From assembly GCA_016858145.1 (NCBI GenBank), contig JAEHOE010000007.1, positions 744,001-808,000 of the forward strand: a stretch of DNA of 64,000 nucleotides, written 5' to 3'. A model generated the notes under the pieces. That model had not been told where the DNA came from, ran no database searches, and saw nothing but the letters and a program-made list of their open reading frames with translations. The position numbers and the translations under genes were made by a program. The stretch comes from Edaphochlamys debaryana (Eukaryota; Chlorophyta; Chlorophyceae; Chlamydomonadales). Shown piece after piece: positions 1-11,400 of the stretch (position 1 is its first letter; each line of letters opens with the position of its first letter).

Positions 1-63
1 TCCTGCCAAGCCCCTCCGTCCACCCCTCCATCCCGGCCGGCGTAGCTTCTCCTGCTGCTGCAT

Positions 64-869
64 TCACGCCGCACCCTCCGCCAACCCTGGCCCCTGCCAA
101 TCCTGCCCGCCCCCCGCCCACATTTTGACACAATGCTCCGCCAACCCCACCCACGCCCCACCGTCCTCGACCCATGCCGTGTACTTGCGGGTGCTGCCGT
201 ACTGGTCGTGCAACATCAGCTCGCACAGCTCGTCCTGAAGGGGCAACGGCAGTATGGGATCTACTGAGGCAGATCTTGCAAGCAGGAAAAAGGTGGCTGA
301 GGCAGTGAGGGGCACCACCAGCGGAGGCGACCCCTGCTGGCAGTGGGGGGCCTCAGGGATTCAGGGCTGGGCTGCAAGCCTACAACCCCTTGCATTGTCG
401 CCGCCCCTCCAAGGGATGATTGCGTAGCATGCTACAAGCCATGTGCTAGTCCCGGACTGTTGTCGTTAAGGTGATTACCGCAGGAAGTTAGCGCCTCCGC
501 ACCTGCCATACCCAGCCCCACCGCACCCTTGCGACCCCTCCCCTCACCGAGTCCCAACGCGGAGTCCCCCGATTTCCCCGACAGCATTGCTTGGTTACGC
601 TTCATACATCACCCTCGTCGCACCTCCTCGAGCTCATACACCTCGACCTTCATTCCCGCGCCGATCTTGTTGCTGGCGACCGTGCCGGTCAGCGTGATGC
701 CATCCCCGTCTGGCTTGAACAGCCGGTATCTGCACGCCTGATCCTCGGTCCACTTGCGGCAGCTCACGTAGCTCTGCCAGACCACGGACATGGCAGTGTG
801 TCCGTTCACTTTGAAGGCCTTCTCATCACCGCCATCGGTGATGAGGAACGTAAGCACTCCTGCGCTCAT
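64..869 (-). CDS. SUMO-like ubiquitin-fold protein, 2-exon model
   Basis: Exons (minus strand) 869-624 and 234-64; 138 codons plus stop, both junctions in phase 0. Exon 1 (82 aa) aligns by eye with the SUMO beta-grasp fold: a first strand (TFLITDGG), FKV followed by a helix ending WQSY, then a CRYRLF strand, a DGDGI turn, and a last strand KVEVYE where SUMO has a similar VEVYQ-type ending. Exon 2 continues with a Cys-containing stretch and includes a Gly-Gly at about residues 107-108 followed by a tail, which might be a processing site, though it lies some 30 residues further from the fold than in ordinary SUMO. If functional it would be a protein modifier or a SUMO-like domain protein in nucleus or cytosol; that is inference. 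The donor is GTGCGA and the acceptor follows CTTCAG. Exon 1 and its upstream DNA are duplicated at 2722-3215. The gene could extend further left, and exon 2 is less certain than exon 1. Confidence 0.5.
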
Positions 870-1145
870 TTTGGCGGTGCGCTACGAGAGCTCGGCCCTA
901 AACCAGGGCTCCCGCGCGCGGGTCACTTCCTCGCGTACCGGCCTCTGCGGCTTTCGCGCATTCTTGTGCCGCACGTATCGCTAAGTAGGCCCTGAGTCGT
1001 CTCGGTATTCGTGTGAAGGCGCGGCGGCGGCCCGACTCATCGCAGGGCTGGGCGGGATCCCGGCACGCAACGCATGCCGTGCCATGGGATTGGGCGGGTG
1101 TTCGAGCGAGCCCCCCACAACACCCTTGCAAACAAGCCCCCTGCA
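624..1145. repeat. segmental duplication, copy A
   Basis: About 520 bp carrying the SUMO-like first exon and its upstream region is repeated at 2722-3215 in the same orientation with few substitutions. Landmarks shared by both copies are the whole exon, a TAAGTAGGCCCTGAGTCGTC stretch, and the run GCAGGGCTGGGCGGGATCCC. Similarity fades into short scattered matches past a shared stretch containing AACAAGCCCCCTGCAAACA. Confidence 0.85.
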
Positions 1146-1754
1146 AACATCCTGCCGCAACCGATTATCGCCAGTTGAATCGCCAGTCACCCCGCTCTGC
1201 CGGGGCCTCCGTCCCATGCCCCCCACGGCCTTCCCTCCCTTCCTGCCACTCGTTCTTTCACCCCCGTCCCACACATCAGCTCCCTCCGCCGCTCCATCCC
1301 AGCACCTGACCAGCCCAGCCCGCAACCCAACGCAACGCAACGCCTGCTGTGCCATGGCGCATGGCCCACTCCGAACCTCTTCGAGAGGGTCCAGAAGCCT
1401 TGTGCAAACGCTCCCTCCCCGAAGTCCCCTCCCTCGACCCTTGCCTCAACCCTGTCCAGGAGCCTTGTGCACGCCCTTATGACCCCGCGGGCTTCACCCT
1501 CCCTGCTCGAGCAGCCTCGCTGCGCATTGCCGGCTGCTGGGCCAGACCCGGTTGCACATTGCCTTAGCCCCGCATGCCTCCTATCCTCCCCATCGCAGCA
1601 TCGCCCCTCCCGGTCCCCCCTCAACCACCAATCCGCATCCAACCAACCCAGGCTTCCCAGCCCTCTCCTCCCATCAAGCTTTACGCCAGCTACGCCCCCG
1701 CTTCTTCCACCATGATCACTACCACCCCATCAGCAGCGGCACCAAATCTGGGGC

Positions 1755-1785
<31 letters not shown>

Positions 1786-2716
1786 GCTTCGTGCGCCCCT
1801 CGCGCGCCAAGTCGAGGTCCCCCCGCCTGGCCCCACGGTAGCGCTCGTTGCCTCGCATGCACACCTCTCGCCACCACGGAACCCATCTCGTCCATACACC
1901 TTACCTGCGCCTTACGGCCAGCTAGGAAGGCCGCACCGGCAGCGTGCCGAGCGCAACGGCCCTCTGCCAAGCCTCCGCAGCGCTGGCGCCGGACGCTCCG
2001 TGGGGGCAGCGCCAGGGCGCACCGGTCGTGGCGCCGCTAGCACACAACCGGCTTCGATGCCGTGGTCAGGGGTTCGGCGCCGTCCTGCCAGGCGGCGTTT
2101 GACGAGGACGACGTGGCAAGAAGCCGCATCGTGTGGGTGAAGCAGCCGCGCACGAGACGGGCATGTCGACAGCATGAGCTGTAAAGGGGACCCTGCCAGG
2201 CGGCCCCCCCGACACGAGTCCCGACACGAAGTGGACGGCGCCGTGTTCTCAGCCCGCGGCTTCGCCGAGCCCCAAGCACCCGAAGGCCCAGCACCCCACT
2301 GCCGTGCCGTCGGCCCGTGGCGTGGCGCTTCCTCCCATCGACTAGGGGGGGCTGCGACCAGGGCGGCGCCGCGCGTTTGTCAGCGCCGAGGGTCCGGCGC
2401 CTTGGGCGGGGACGGTAGTGGGCCTTGGTGATGGGATCGCCAACGCCGGGCGCTGGACTGTGGCCGTCCTATGCGTCGATGCAGGCTTCAGGGCACTGTT
2501 TGGGTGGGCCCGTCGCCTGGGCCGCTGGGCGGCCCGCGGCCGCCGTGCGGTGAGGGCCTGCGGTCTGACAATGGTGACAAGGAGCTGTTGGGGGAGTAAG
2601 GGCAACGGCAGGGACAAGGAGACGGCTTGGGCAAGCGTAAGTTAGGGCACCAACGGAATGAGGGAAACGGGTCCCTTCAATCCCCTCCCCTCCCCTCCCC
2701 GCGACCCCTCCCGCCC
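1146..2716. other. gene-free stretch, low-complexity GC-rich
   Basis: I see no supportable exon here. Open frames on both strands are Pro/Arg/Ala-rich and lack splice-consistent continuation. A (CCG)n tract lies at about 1757-1783. The second exon of the duplicated SUMO-like copy would be expected here but was not found. Confidence 0.5.
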
Positions 2717-3215
2717 CGCACCTCGAGCTCATACACCTCGACCCTCCTTCCCGCGCCGATCTTGTTGCTGGCGACCGTGCCGGCCAACGTGATGCCATCC
2801 CCGTCTGGCTTGAACAGCCGGTATCTGCACGCCTGATCCTCGGTCCACTTGCGGCAGCTCACGTAGCTCTGCCAGACCACGGACATGGCAGTGTGTCCGT
2901 TCACTTTGAAGGCCTTCTCATCACCGCCATCGGTGATGAGGAACGTGAGCACGCCTGCGCTCATTTTGGCGGTGCGCTACGAGAGCTCGGCGCTAAACCA
3001 GGGCTCCCGGGTCACTTCCTCGCGTATCGGCCTCTGCGCCTTTCGTGCATTCTTGTGCCGCACGTATCGCTAAGTAGGCCCTGAGTCGTCTCGGTATACG
3101 TGAGAAGGCTCGGCGGCGGCCCGACTCATCGCAGGGCTGGGCGGGATCCCGGCACGCAACGCATGCTGTGCCATGGACCTGGGGAGGGCTTCTGGCAAAC
3201 AAGCCCCCTGCAAAC
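2717..3215. repeat. segmental duplication, copy B
   Basis: Partner of 624-1145, offset by about 2.09 kb. Differences are mostly single bases, plus a few small indels: for example copy B lacks a short CGCG-rich insertion present near 912 in copy A, and lacks one GAG codon at the end of the exon. A further short match, the stretch reading ATGACCCC(G/A)CGGGCTTCACC near 1479 and 3784, suggests that the surrounding DNA shares older duplications. Confidence 0.8.
2722..2964 (-). pseudogene. duplicated first exon of the SUMO-like gene
   Basis: This minus-strand open stretch (81 codons, ATG at 2964) is almost identical in protein to exon 1 of the gene at 64-869. One Thr is Ala, the second-to-last Glu is missing and the residue before the final strand differs. 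It keeps a splice donor (GTGCGG at 2721) in the same phase. I could find no matching second exon between 1200 and 2700, so the copy may be a partial gene, or may splice to unrelated sequence. The upstream DNA to about 3215 is duplicated too, so it probably still has a promoter. Preservation of the frame argues that it is either young or still coding. Confidence 0.5.
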
Positions 3216-5328
3216 AAATTGCTCTGCGGCCCGCTCTGTGCTCAACCCCTGTGCATCTACTTTTGGACCCCTTTGCGTCCGGGGGAGGCCGGGGGTCTCT
3301 TAAACCCATGCACGTCAGGGGGCCTCCCTCAGGCTCCCTCCGGACACTCCCCCTTCCTTCATTCCTCCCCCCGGGAGGGCCACAAGTGAGGGAGGGCCAC
3401 AAGCCCGTTCAAGCTCCCCTGCAAAAAGCCTTTCGCACCCGACCATCACCAGTTTGCGTCCCGGGCCTCCCCCGGCACTCAGGGGCCCAGGAGGCCAGGC
3501 GGCCCATCCTCCTCGCCCTGCATCGGCTGCATGCCTCCCTCCGTGACAGCTCCTCCACGCCCGCCGTCCGTTATCCCGCAAATCGCATCTCGACAAGCAG
3601 CTGTACCTCCGGTCCGTCACATTGCGATGACACCACCTCGGCGCTGTGCACCTGGGCCTCCGGGATCCGGGCACTCCCCCGGCCTGCATCCCTCCCGTCC
3701 CCCGCGGGCTTCGCGCCTTCGTCTTCCTGCCAGCCCTCGTCGTCGACACCCCTCCCATGCCCCCTCAAGGCCCTCCAGGCCCTCATGACCCCACGGGCTT
3801 CACCCTCCCTGCCCAGGACCAGTCAACCAGTAGACCAGTCGAGCTCAGCTCCAGTGCATCCCTCCCTCGACAGTCGACACCCCGTGTACCGTACCTCCAG
3901 GGCCTCCCACGCCAGGGGGCCCAACGCCCCCGTCCTGCATCAGCTGCCTCCCTCCCTCCCCCACCGCTGCATTCCTTCCCCCCTGGCAGCCTCCCCAATT
4001 CCCCATCCCCATTGCAGCTTTGTGTATCGGACCAGGGGCTCTGCGCGTGTAGGCCTCTGGTGGGCGGCTGGGGCTGACGGGTTGGATGGGGGGGGATGCA
4101 GGACGAGGGACTGGGGGGGGGGAGGTGAGGGAGGGAAGCGCCCGGGGGCACCGCCTGCCGTACCGGTTGTGCAAGCGGCGCACCAGAACTCCTGCCGACC
4201 GTCCCCCAGATCCCCCATCCACCGCCCGCGCGAGTGGACCCACGCACATGGGGACTGGGGCAGCCACGCTTGAGATACAGCTCGTAAGCGCCCTGGTCTT
4301 CGGTCGACACCGGCTGGTAGGATGCGCAGGAGGTTGCATGCAGGAGGGGGAGGGCCCGCTTCCCTTCGTAAGTTCAAGGCACCGCGCTGCACAGAGCAGC
4401 ACAGCGAGGCAGGGCTGGACGGAGGCAGCTGGTAGCGGTGTGTGTGTGCAAGGCGAGGCTAGGGCTGAGGTTTCGGGCCTGCGGGGGGCGGATGGGGGGA
4501 GGGGTTTGAGGGAGGACGGAAGCGCCCGCAAGCACCGCCATAAGCCCATGACCGCTCAAGTCAGCGCACCAGGGGACGGGTGGCCCTCCCGCGCCTCCTC
4601 CTGGGATGATCGACTGGGGCGGCGACACCTGTCCTCCAGGGTCCAGCTCTCAAGCGCTTGGTCCCTGACGAGGTTGCACGCAGCGGCCGGCTGTGCGTCC
4701 TGATAGGAACTTTTGAACATCCGAGGGTTGCGCGCCGAGGCATGACTTGGCTGAATGGCTGATGCGGCTGGTGGCGGGCGGGGACCGGGGAGCCGCAGGT
4801 GTTCAAGCGACGCCGCATGTAAGACGCTTTGAGGGACTGCGGGTGTTGAGCGACTCCAGGGACTCCAGAGACTCCAGGGACTTCAGCCCCCTCGCCACCC
4901 GAGCAGATGGCCACCCCTGATGCGCCAACCTCGCCCTTCGCCCTTCTTGAAATGCCCCTCGTCCGCGGGCTGCGGGGCACGCGGGGGCCGCGGGGGCGGG
5001 GGGCGGAGGGGAAAGCGAGCATGGCGTGCCAAACCTTGGCAGTTGGGCCGGTCTATCCGTCGCCACACCGGGGTCCCGCTGCGCCGCACACATCGAGCAA
5101 GTGGAACTCAGGCTAAACCGTTAGGCCTGAGGCCTGAGCAAAGGGGATCCATATGGCCATCCCACGTGCACGATTCTTGCCTTGACCAACGCCCCCCTGC
5201 TTCCTCCACACCATACAAGCTCACACTTGCATTAGCCACTGCATTTTGGACTGCTTAGACACGTCGTAAGGAGGGCTGAGGCCCGAGCTGCGGGTAGCCA
5301 TTTCTCTGATTGAGAGCTAGCGGACTCG
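3216..5328. other. gene-free stretch with possible eroded SUMO-like pieces
   Basis: No complete gene is supportable. On the minus strand three short segments (about 3575-3665, 4240-4315 and 4625-4700) read as peptides that could be eroded or alternative pieces of a SUMO-like domain. For example STEDQGAYELYLKRG near 4300 resembles the WTEDQACRYRLF segment of the SUMO-like exon. They are too short and diverged to be called exons. Confidence 0.3.
4852..4886. repeat. 9-bp minisatellite, about 4 units
   Basis: Tandem copies of a GACTCCAGG-type unit with single-base changes. On the minus strand this reads as a short Ser-Leu-Glu repeat, but no gene model supports it being coding. Confidence 0.7.
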
Positions 5329-8300
5329 ATGGAGGACCTCACGTTAGCGGATCCTCAGTTCGTATTCTCCGATAAGCAGCTAGAGGAGTTGCTCGGGGCT
5401 TTCACCGGCGGGGCGCCCGGGACACCGCAGTTGCCTGACTTCCTCACTGAAGGCCCTGCACTAGGCCTACAAGTAAGCCCTGCAAATACCGCTTCTACTG
5501 GGTGTCGCATCTAGGAATCCAATGACTGGGGCTCAAGACCTCTGCCACTCATCGCTCTGCTCCTCGGCCCGCAGTTCCAGCCGCATGACACCGCTGTCGA
5601 TGTAGCAGCTTTCACTGCTCCGTCCTCCGCGGGCTCGGGGTCTCTGCCCGCGGAGCTTGCTGTATCGATGCCGCCTCCCGCAAACGGTTTCGTGGGGATG
5701 CAGCAGTTCGCGGCGCCACCGAGCGACCTGACTGGCGCTTCGCTGGCGCAGCAGCAGCCCCAGGTGCTCCACCCGCTGCTGGCTTCCTTCCTCGCTGCAC
5801 AGCCCGCGCCCCAGCAAGGGCTCGGCAGCCCCCTGCCCCAGGGCCTCGGCAGCCCGCTACCCCAGGCCGGGGCGGGCCTGGCGGGGCCGCTGTCCGCCTA
5901 CCCCGCCCCCATGCCCATGGCACCGCCCATGGGCCCCCCGCCGCCGGTCGCCATGGCTTGCCCCTTTGACCAGCTGGCCATGTTCCTAGCGGGCGGCCAG
6001 CCACCACCTGGTGCGTGCGTGCGTGCGTGGGCACTCCTCATTCCTGGGGCTCCGGGCCTTGGCTGGCGCACCCCTTTCCGCCATCCCTACTGCCCACTCC
6101 CCTTCCTCATGCCCGGGCCTCACCCCCTGCCCTGCCTCGCCCTTTCCACTGCCCCGCTACCCCCTCCTCTGCCTCGGTGAGCAGCCGCGACTCAGGCCAT
6201 GCAACCACCCGGGGGCCGACCCGCGTCCGCGCCCCGGGGGGCGGTGATCAGCCACTCGTCGGTGGAGAAGCAGCGGCGGGACCGCATCAACTCCCTCATC
6301 GACCAGGTGGGGTCCGTACTCTGTAGGGGCGGGAAGCCGGGGGTTGCCGGTGCAGAGGGACAGGGGCCTGCGCCGTGAAGCGTGGGGGCCTGCCATCGGG
6401 GGAGGGGAGATGGGAGCGCATGGCTAGGGGGAGTGCTTGAATCCCAGCGGCTGGAGCGGGGGCCCATTGAAGTCGAGAGCAGGCGCCCGCGTCGCACGGG
6501 CCACCGGGCCTGCGGCTCCCTCCCAGCTGTGCCTCTGCCCCAGGGCAGCTGTTCCCGACACGGCAGGGCCGGCCACAGCGGCCCAGCCTCCGCGCCCCGC
6601 CCCTCCCCAACTCACCACCCACCCTTCACATTCCACTTCCCCCCGCCGCAGCTCCGGGACCTGGTGCCCCCCCAGCAGCCCACGGCGGCGGCCGCTGTGG
6701 GCGCCGACGCGGAGTCGCGGCGGCCCAAGCACGTGGTGCTGGCGGACACAATCGCGCTCCTCAAGCACCTCAGCATGCGGGTGGGCTGGGCAGGGGCAAC
6801 AGAGCGAGGGAGGCTAAGGGACCGGAAGCAGGCGAAGCCAGGCGGGCGAGAAGCTAGGGGTGAGGGGGCCAGGCGGGCAGAGGCGGCCGCCCGCGGGGCA
6901 GAGCCATGGGGCTCGGGGCCGGGCCCCGGGGCCGCCGCCTGCCAACGCTGACCTGCTCCCGCGCCCCCCTGCCACCGGCGCCGCTCGCGCTGCCCCTCCC
7001 GTCAGATCCAGACGCCCGCGGAGCAGGCGAGCGGGCGGAACCCGGGCAGCGCCAACGGCATGGGGCCCCCGCCGCGGCGGTCGCGGGCGGGGGAGGAGGG
7101 CCTCACCAACTCGGAGGGCCAGATCAGCGGCTCGTCCAGGTGGGGTCTGCGGGACCCCCTCCGGGTCCGGGCTTGGGTGCGGGGTGTGCTGGTGACCGCA
7201 CGGCCAGTTGGCGGCGTCCAGGGTTACGCGGGCCCGCGGGTCCGTCGAATCATGTAGTCTCTGGCTCCGGGTGAAGGGTCGAAGGGTCTTCGCCCTTGGC
7301 CCTGGGCGCAAGCACTCCAGCGAGGGCGCCGGGGGCTGGCTTCCCAGGGCCGACTGTGCTCTCGTGGGCTGGAGATTGGCGGGTATGCCGGGAAGCGCTG
7401 CCCCAGCGGGTCCGGGTTCGGGGCCTGCTGGCGGATGGCGGCTTGTGGGCGCCTGGCGGTGCCGTAGCTCTTGCAGCTAAGCTAGGCTTGCCCTTATTGC
7501 CTTTGCCAGGCATTGCCGTGGCGCCTGCGTGTTGCGACTAGCTAGGCTTGCCCTTGTTCCTTGTTCCTTGTCCCTGCAGTATCGAGGAAAGGCAGGCCCT
7601 GCTCGACAGCGGGGTAAGTCCCAAACTCCGCTCTAAGCTGCGACGACTCCTGGGAACGTGAAAGGCAGCGGGATGGGTGCTGGTGGAGGCCCCCTGGCGA
7701 TGGCCCCCATCCAGCCCAGGCAGCCCCCCAGCCGCCGTCTCTGTGTGGCGCTGCACTGCTGATCCCTGCACGCCCCTCCTCCCCTGCAGAACCCCGCGCT
7801 GCCCATCGCGCCTGCCCCGGGTGTCATGGTGGACCCAGGGCCGGACGGGGTCTACTACGTGCGGGTGGGCGCCGGGGGTGTGGGGGCGGAACGGGTTGGG
7901 CACCCGCCTGCGTGCTGCAGGTGCTTGGGGTGCGTCTGAGCGGGCGCCCGAGCTGCCGACCTGGCCCAGAGGGCGGGGCAGGCAGATCAGGTCTGCGCCG
8001 TCTAAGCAGAGTGTCTGAGCGATTTCAAGGATTACGCCCGTCCGGCTTTAAGGGACCGCGCTGCGAGGGTCTGTCACGACGAGCCCTTTCTCGACTGTAG
8101 CCCTCTTGTCCTGCACCCTTCTCAACCACACCGCTTCCCCCCTCTTTGTTTTCCCAGGTCCGCTGCCCCGACCGCAAGGGCCTGCTGGTGGACATCATGG
8201 ACACGCTCCGGCGGCTGCCCCTGGAGGTGCGCACCGCCTCCATCACCACCGCCAACGGCATGGTGCGGGACGTGTTCGAGGTGCGCCCAGACGACCCCGC

Positions 8301-8403
8301 AGCGACCAGCACCGAGGTCCTGCAGGCGCAGCTGCAGGCGGCGCTGTTTGGCGGCAACCCCGCGCTAGCACACCAGGCGGCGGGCAAGCGAGGGCGCGGG
8401 TGA
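5329..8403 (+). CDS. bHLH transcription factor with C-terminal ACT domain
   Basis: Exons 5329-5472, 5575-6010, 6185-6306, 6652-6780, 7006-7139, 7580-7613, 7790-7864, 8158-8403; all phases join, giving 439 aa. The N-terminus is acidic and then Pro/Ala/Gln-rich, as in activation domains. A basic helix-loop-helix spans about residues 215-277: the basic part and helix 1 read HSSVEKQRRDRINSLIDQ, with the Glu and Arg residues that bind E-box DNA, a loop follows LRDLVP, and helix 2 reads KHVVLADTIALLKHL. The last exon encodes an ACT-like fold (RCPDRKGLLVDIMDTL onward), a small ligand-binding or dimerisation domain also found at the C-terminus of plant bHLH-ACT regulators. It should act in the nucleus as a dimer on E-box sites; target genes are unknown. 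The ATG is the first in frame with the acidic N-terminus. Exon 6 is only 34 nt. Confidence 0.88.
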
Positions 8404-11400
8404 GGCCCCGGGCGAGGGTGAGCAGAGCTGTGGGGGCGACGCTCTCTGTCCGCGCCGCGCTCCTTCCGACGGGGCGGGCCGTTCGGGCAAAGAGCGGCCG
8501 CTGTGGTTCATGTGGGGAGGAACGCCCGAATGGGTCCATGACGGCGTTGGAGCGACGCAATGAGGAGCGGAGGGGCGTGTTGGGCTGCCCGGCCTTCAGC
8601 CTTGGGTCCGCAGCAGGAGCCGGGAGGAGCCGGGAGCAGCTGGAGCACTGGGCCTGACTGGAGGGCCGGTGGAGGGCCGTGGGGCCCACGCCAGGGCGGC
8701 GGGGGCGCTCGGCACTGGGAGGCTGCGGCAGTCAGCGGCCCTGGCCCCAAGCAGCTGGAGGCTGAGTGGAGGCAGCAGGCGGGAGCAGGCACAACATGCC
8801 GCCGGCAAGGAGCAGGATGGGGAGGAGCGCTCTGACCATCAACGCCGTGGGCGTGCGCGACACGTGCACAGCTTAAGGGTAACTCCCGTGGCTGGCGGAC
8901 TTACAGTGGGAATGTTGAGGCGCGGCGTGGGGCGGAGTGATGCGGGTGCCGAGCCCACGCGCGGCGTCGGCATGTGATGCGGGAAGGACGCGTCACTGGC
9001 GGCTTGCCAGTGGAACCTGGAGGGGGCGGCCGACGGGGTCTGTGGCAGCGGCTGTCGCAGGGTGACGGTGCCGGTCGGGCATCGCACGGAGACATCGTCG
9101 GAGCTGCATTCATGGCAATGATGCGAAGCCGGCCGGGCATTCAGTACAGTAACGGCGAGTGCAACACTTCAGCCGTGCGGGGGTTTACCTCGGGGCTTTT
9201 GGGGTTGATCGTTGGGGAGTTCCGCACGAGCGTGGGCAAGGGTGAGGACGGTCGTCGTATGGTTTCGATGGCTGCGCGGGTTTACCGTTGGGCATAGATC
9301 TGCAATGTTTATGGGGCGCTACCCGTCGGCCTTAAGGTGATAGAGCGCACGTGGCTTGTCTAGGGTGGCGGTCCGTTAGTGGTGGTTTCCGCACCGCATA
9401 CTGTGGGAGGCGGCGGGCCCCCTGGAATTGTGCACAGGTTACAGATACTGCTTGGCTGCGCTTTAGTTGCCGGCCTCCTAGTTGGCAGAGCCCTATGGAC
9501 CGCGCGCGCCCTGCCATGGTGGGAATGCCCCTGTGTGGCACTGGGCCGGCGCCTGGCTGCAGTTGCAGAGTTGCTTTGCCTTAGTTGACTCGCGCACTGG
9601 CAATGCTGGGTTCTTGTTCGTATCTACAGTGTTTTGTGCCGTGAAGACTAAGCTGGAGGGGTCGGGCCTGGAGGGATCGGGCCTGAGGGTCCCGGCTCCC
9701 GGCTGGGGCGTCGTACTGTGGGATGCCAGTTGGGCAGGTGGGCCGGCCTGCTGCGCTTTTACCGAGGGAAAGCAGTGGGCGGGCTTGAGCACTTCAAAGC
9801 GCCTGCAGGGAGGGTATGCGCGGAGGAGCGTGGAGGAGATTGCTCGGTCTGGAGCGTCTGCATGATGACAGAACATGACTGCGGCTTCTCTTCATTTCTT
9901 TTGGGCGCGAGGTGCGCCGGCGTGGCCTGCATGATGAGTTTCAGGGCACAGTTCAGTGACAGTGGCAGTCCCAGCGGCGTTGGTGGTGCGTGTTTCTAGC
10001 CAAGCTGTATGGCCCGAAGCCCCAGAGCCAGAGCCAGGGGTGTGGGGCTTCTTTGGCTGTGGTCGCACTGGCTTCCCGCGCCCTCTTGTACGAAGGCTGG
10101 GCTCTTTTGGCACTGTTCTTTTTCCTGTTCAGGTGGGTGACGCTGACCCGGGGCGCTGCGACAGGTACACGCCGTCAAGGAGACTGTTCAACTCTATAAT
10201 GCAAAACCCAAGCAAACTCAGTGGTGCGTCAAGTCGAGTATTTGTTGTTGTTGTTGTTACACGGACATGGTACCAGCCGTGAACCCCCATACGGGCCGTG
10301 GGCCAAAGGGGAATGTGTTCAGTGAAGCACAAACAAGGTCAATGGAATCCAGCCTTGCCCAGGAGCACGGCATGCGGCAGGCGTCTACCGAGCGCCCAAA
10401 CGACCCCAGGCAGTGTTCACCGCGTCAGGCGCCTCAGAGGGCGTTCTCAAACGACCTATGTCACTCGCCAACCACCGCGCTACAACAGAGCCGCCAGCAG
10501 CCTCCCACTCAGCAGGGCCTAACGGGCATAATCAGTCGAACAGGAAGCCGTCAGTCAGGAAATAGTCGAGGGGGGTAGAAGGGGCCCATGCCCCCAGTAA
10601 ACTACCCGAAACCTAGGGACACAAGATAGGCGGCACCCAGCAAGCGGTGTAACCCGCCCCAGGCAGCGGAATGCCGGTCTGAAGCCGGGCCCGAGCCTCC
10701 ATACCCCCCAACAGAGCGCCCCGAGAGCAGCGAGGAGGCACGCACGAGCCCCGCTCCGTGCCGCGCCCTCCACGGGGCAGTCGAGGTCTGCGACCAGGAG
10801 GCACCCTAATGCACCCTTCTACCACCTCGACCTCGTGCTGGCACAATCCAGGCCGCCACCGCAGAGTGCAAGGTTGACGCCAAAGTTCGGGCCTAGTTGC
10901 TGCCCCTGCGAGGCGGCTGTGTTGGCGCATTGCCGCTACCTCTGTGCGTGCGTCTGTCCTCGTATCTTAACACGGACGGGTAACCTCATCCGTTCTTATC
11001 ACTTGTCCCGTCTTGCGATTGGGGGTAGCGGGCGGCTGCCGAGGTGCCCTTGCGCTGCTGGGTGTCCTCCCGGACGTTCGTCTTCGTGCGGCTTGGCCAT
11101 GGCTTGATTGGAAGTGGAGCATTGGCAACTGTGACCTCACGGACTGCCGATTGAGCGGAAAGCCTTGTGTGCTCCAGGGTGGGTTCGTAACGACGCATGA
11201 TGGCGGGTTGGGGGCGTGCTTCACGTGCACTTGTCCTTAGGCCGGTGACGGAGCGAGGAAATGTTCGACGGTGGGAGGGTGGCACTGAGCTCATGAGGCG
11301 CATGCAGCGCAGGGCGGGCAGCACAAGGGCACGGTGCTGGGCCAGAAGCCACCGGCTATAGCATGAAGGCTAAGGGCTCGAAGCAATGTGCGAGGCTAAG

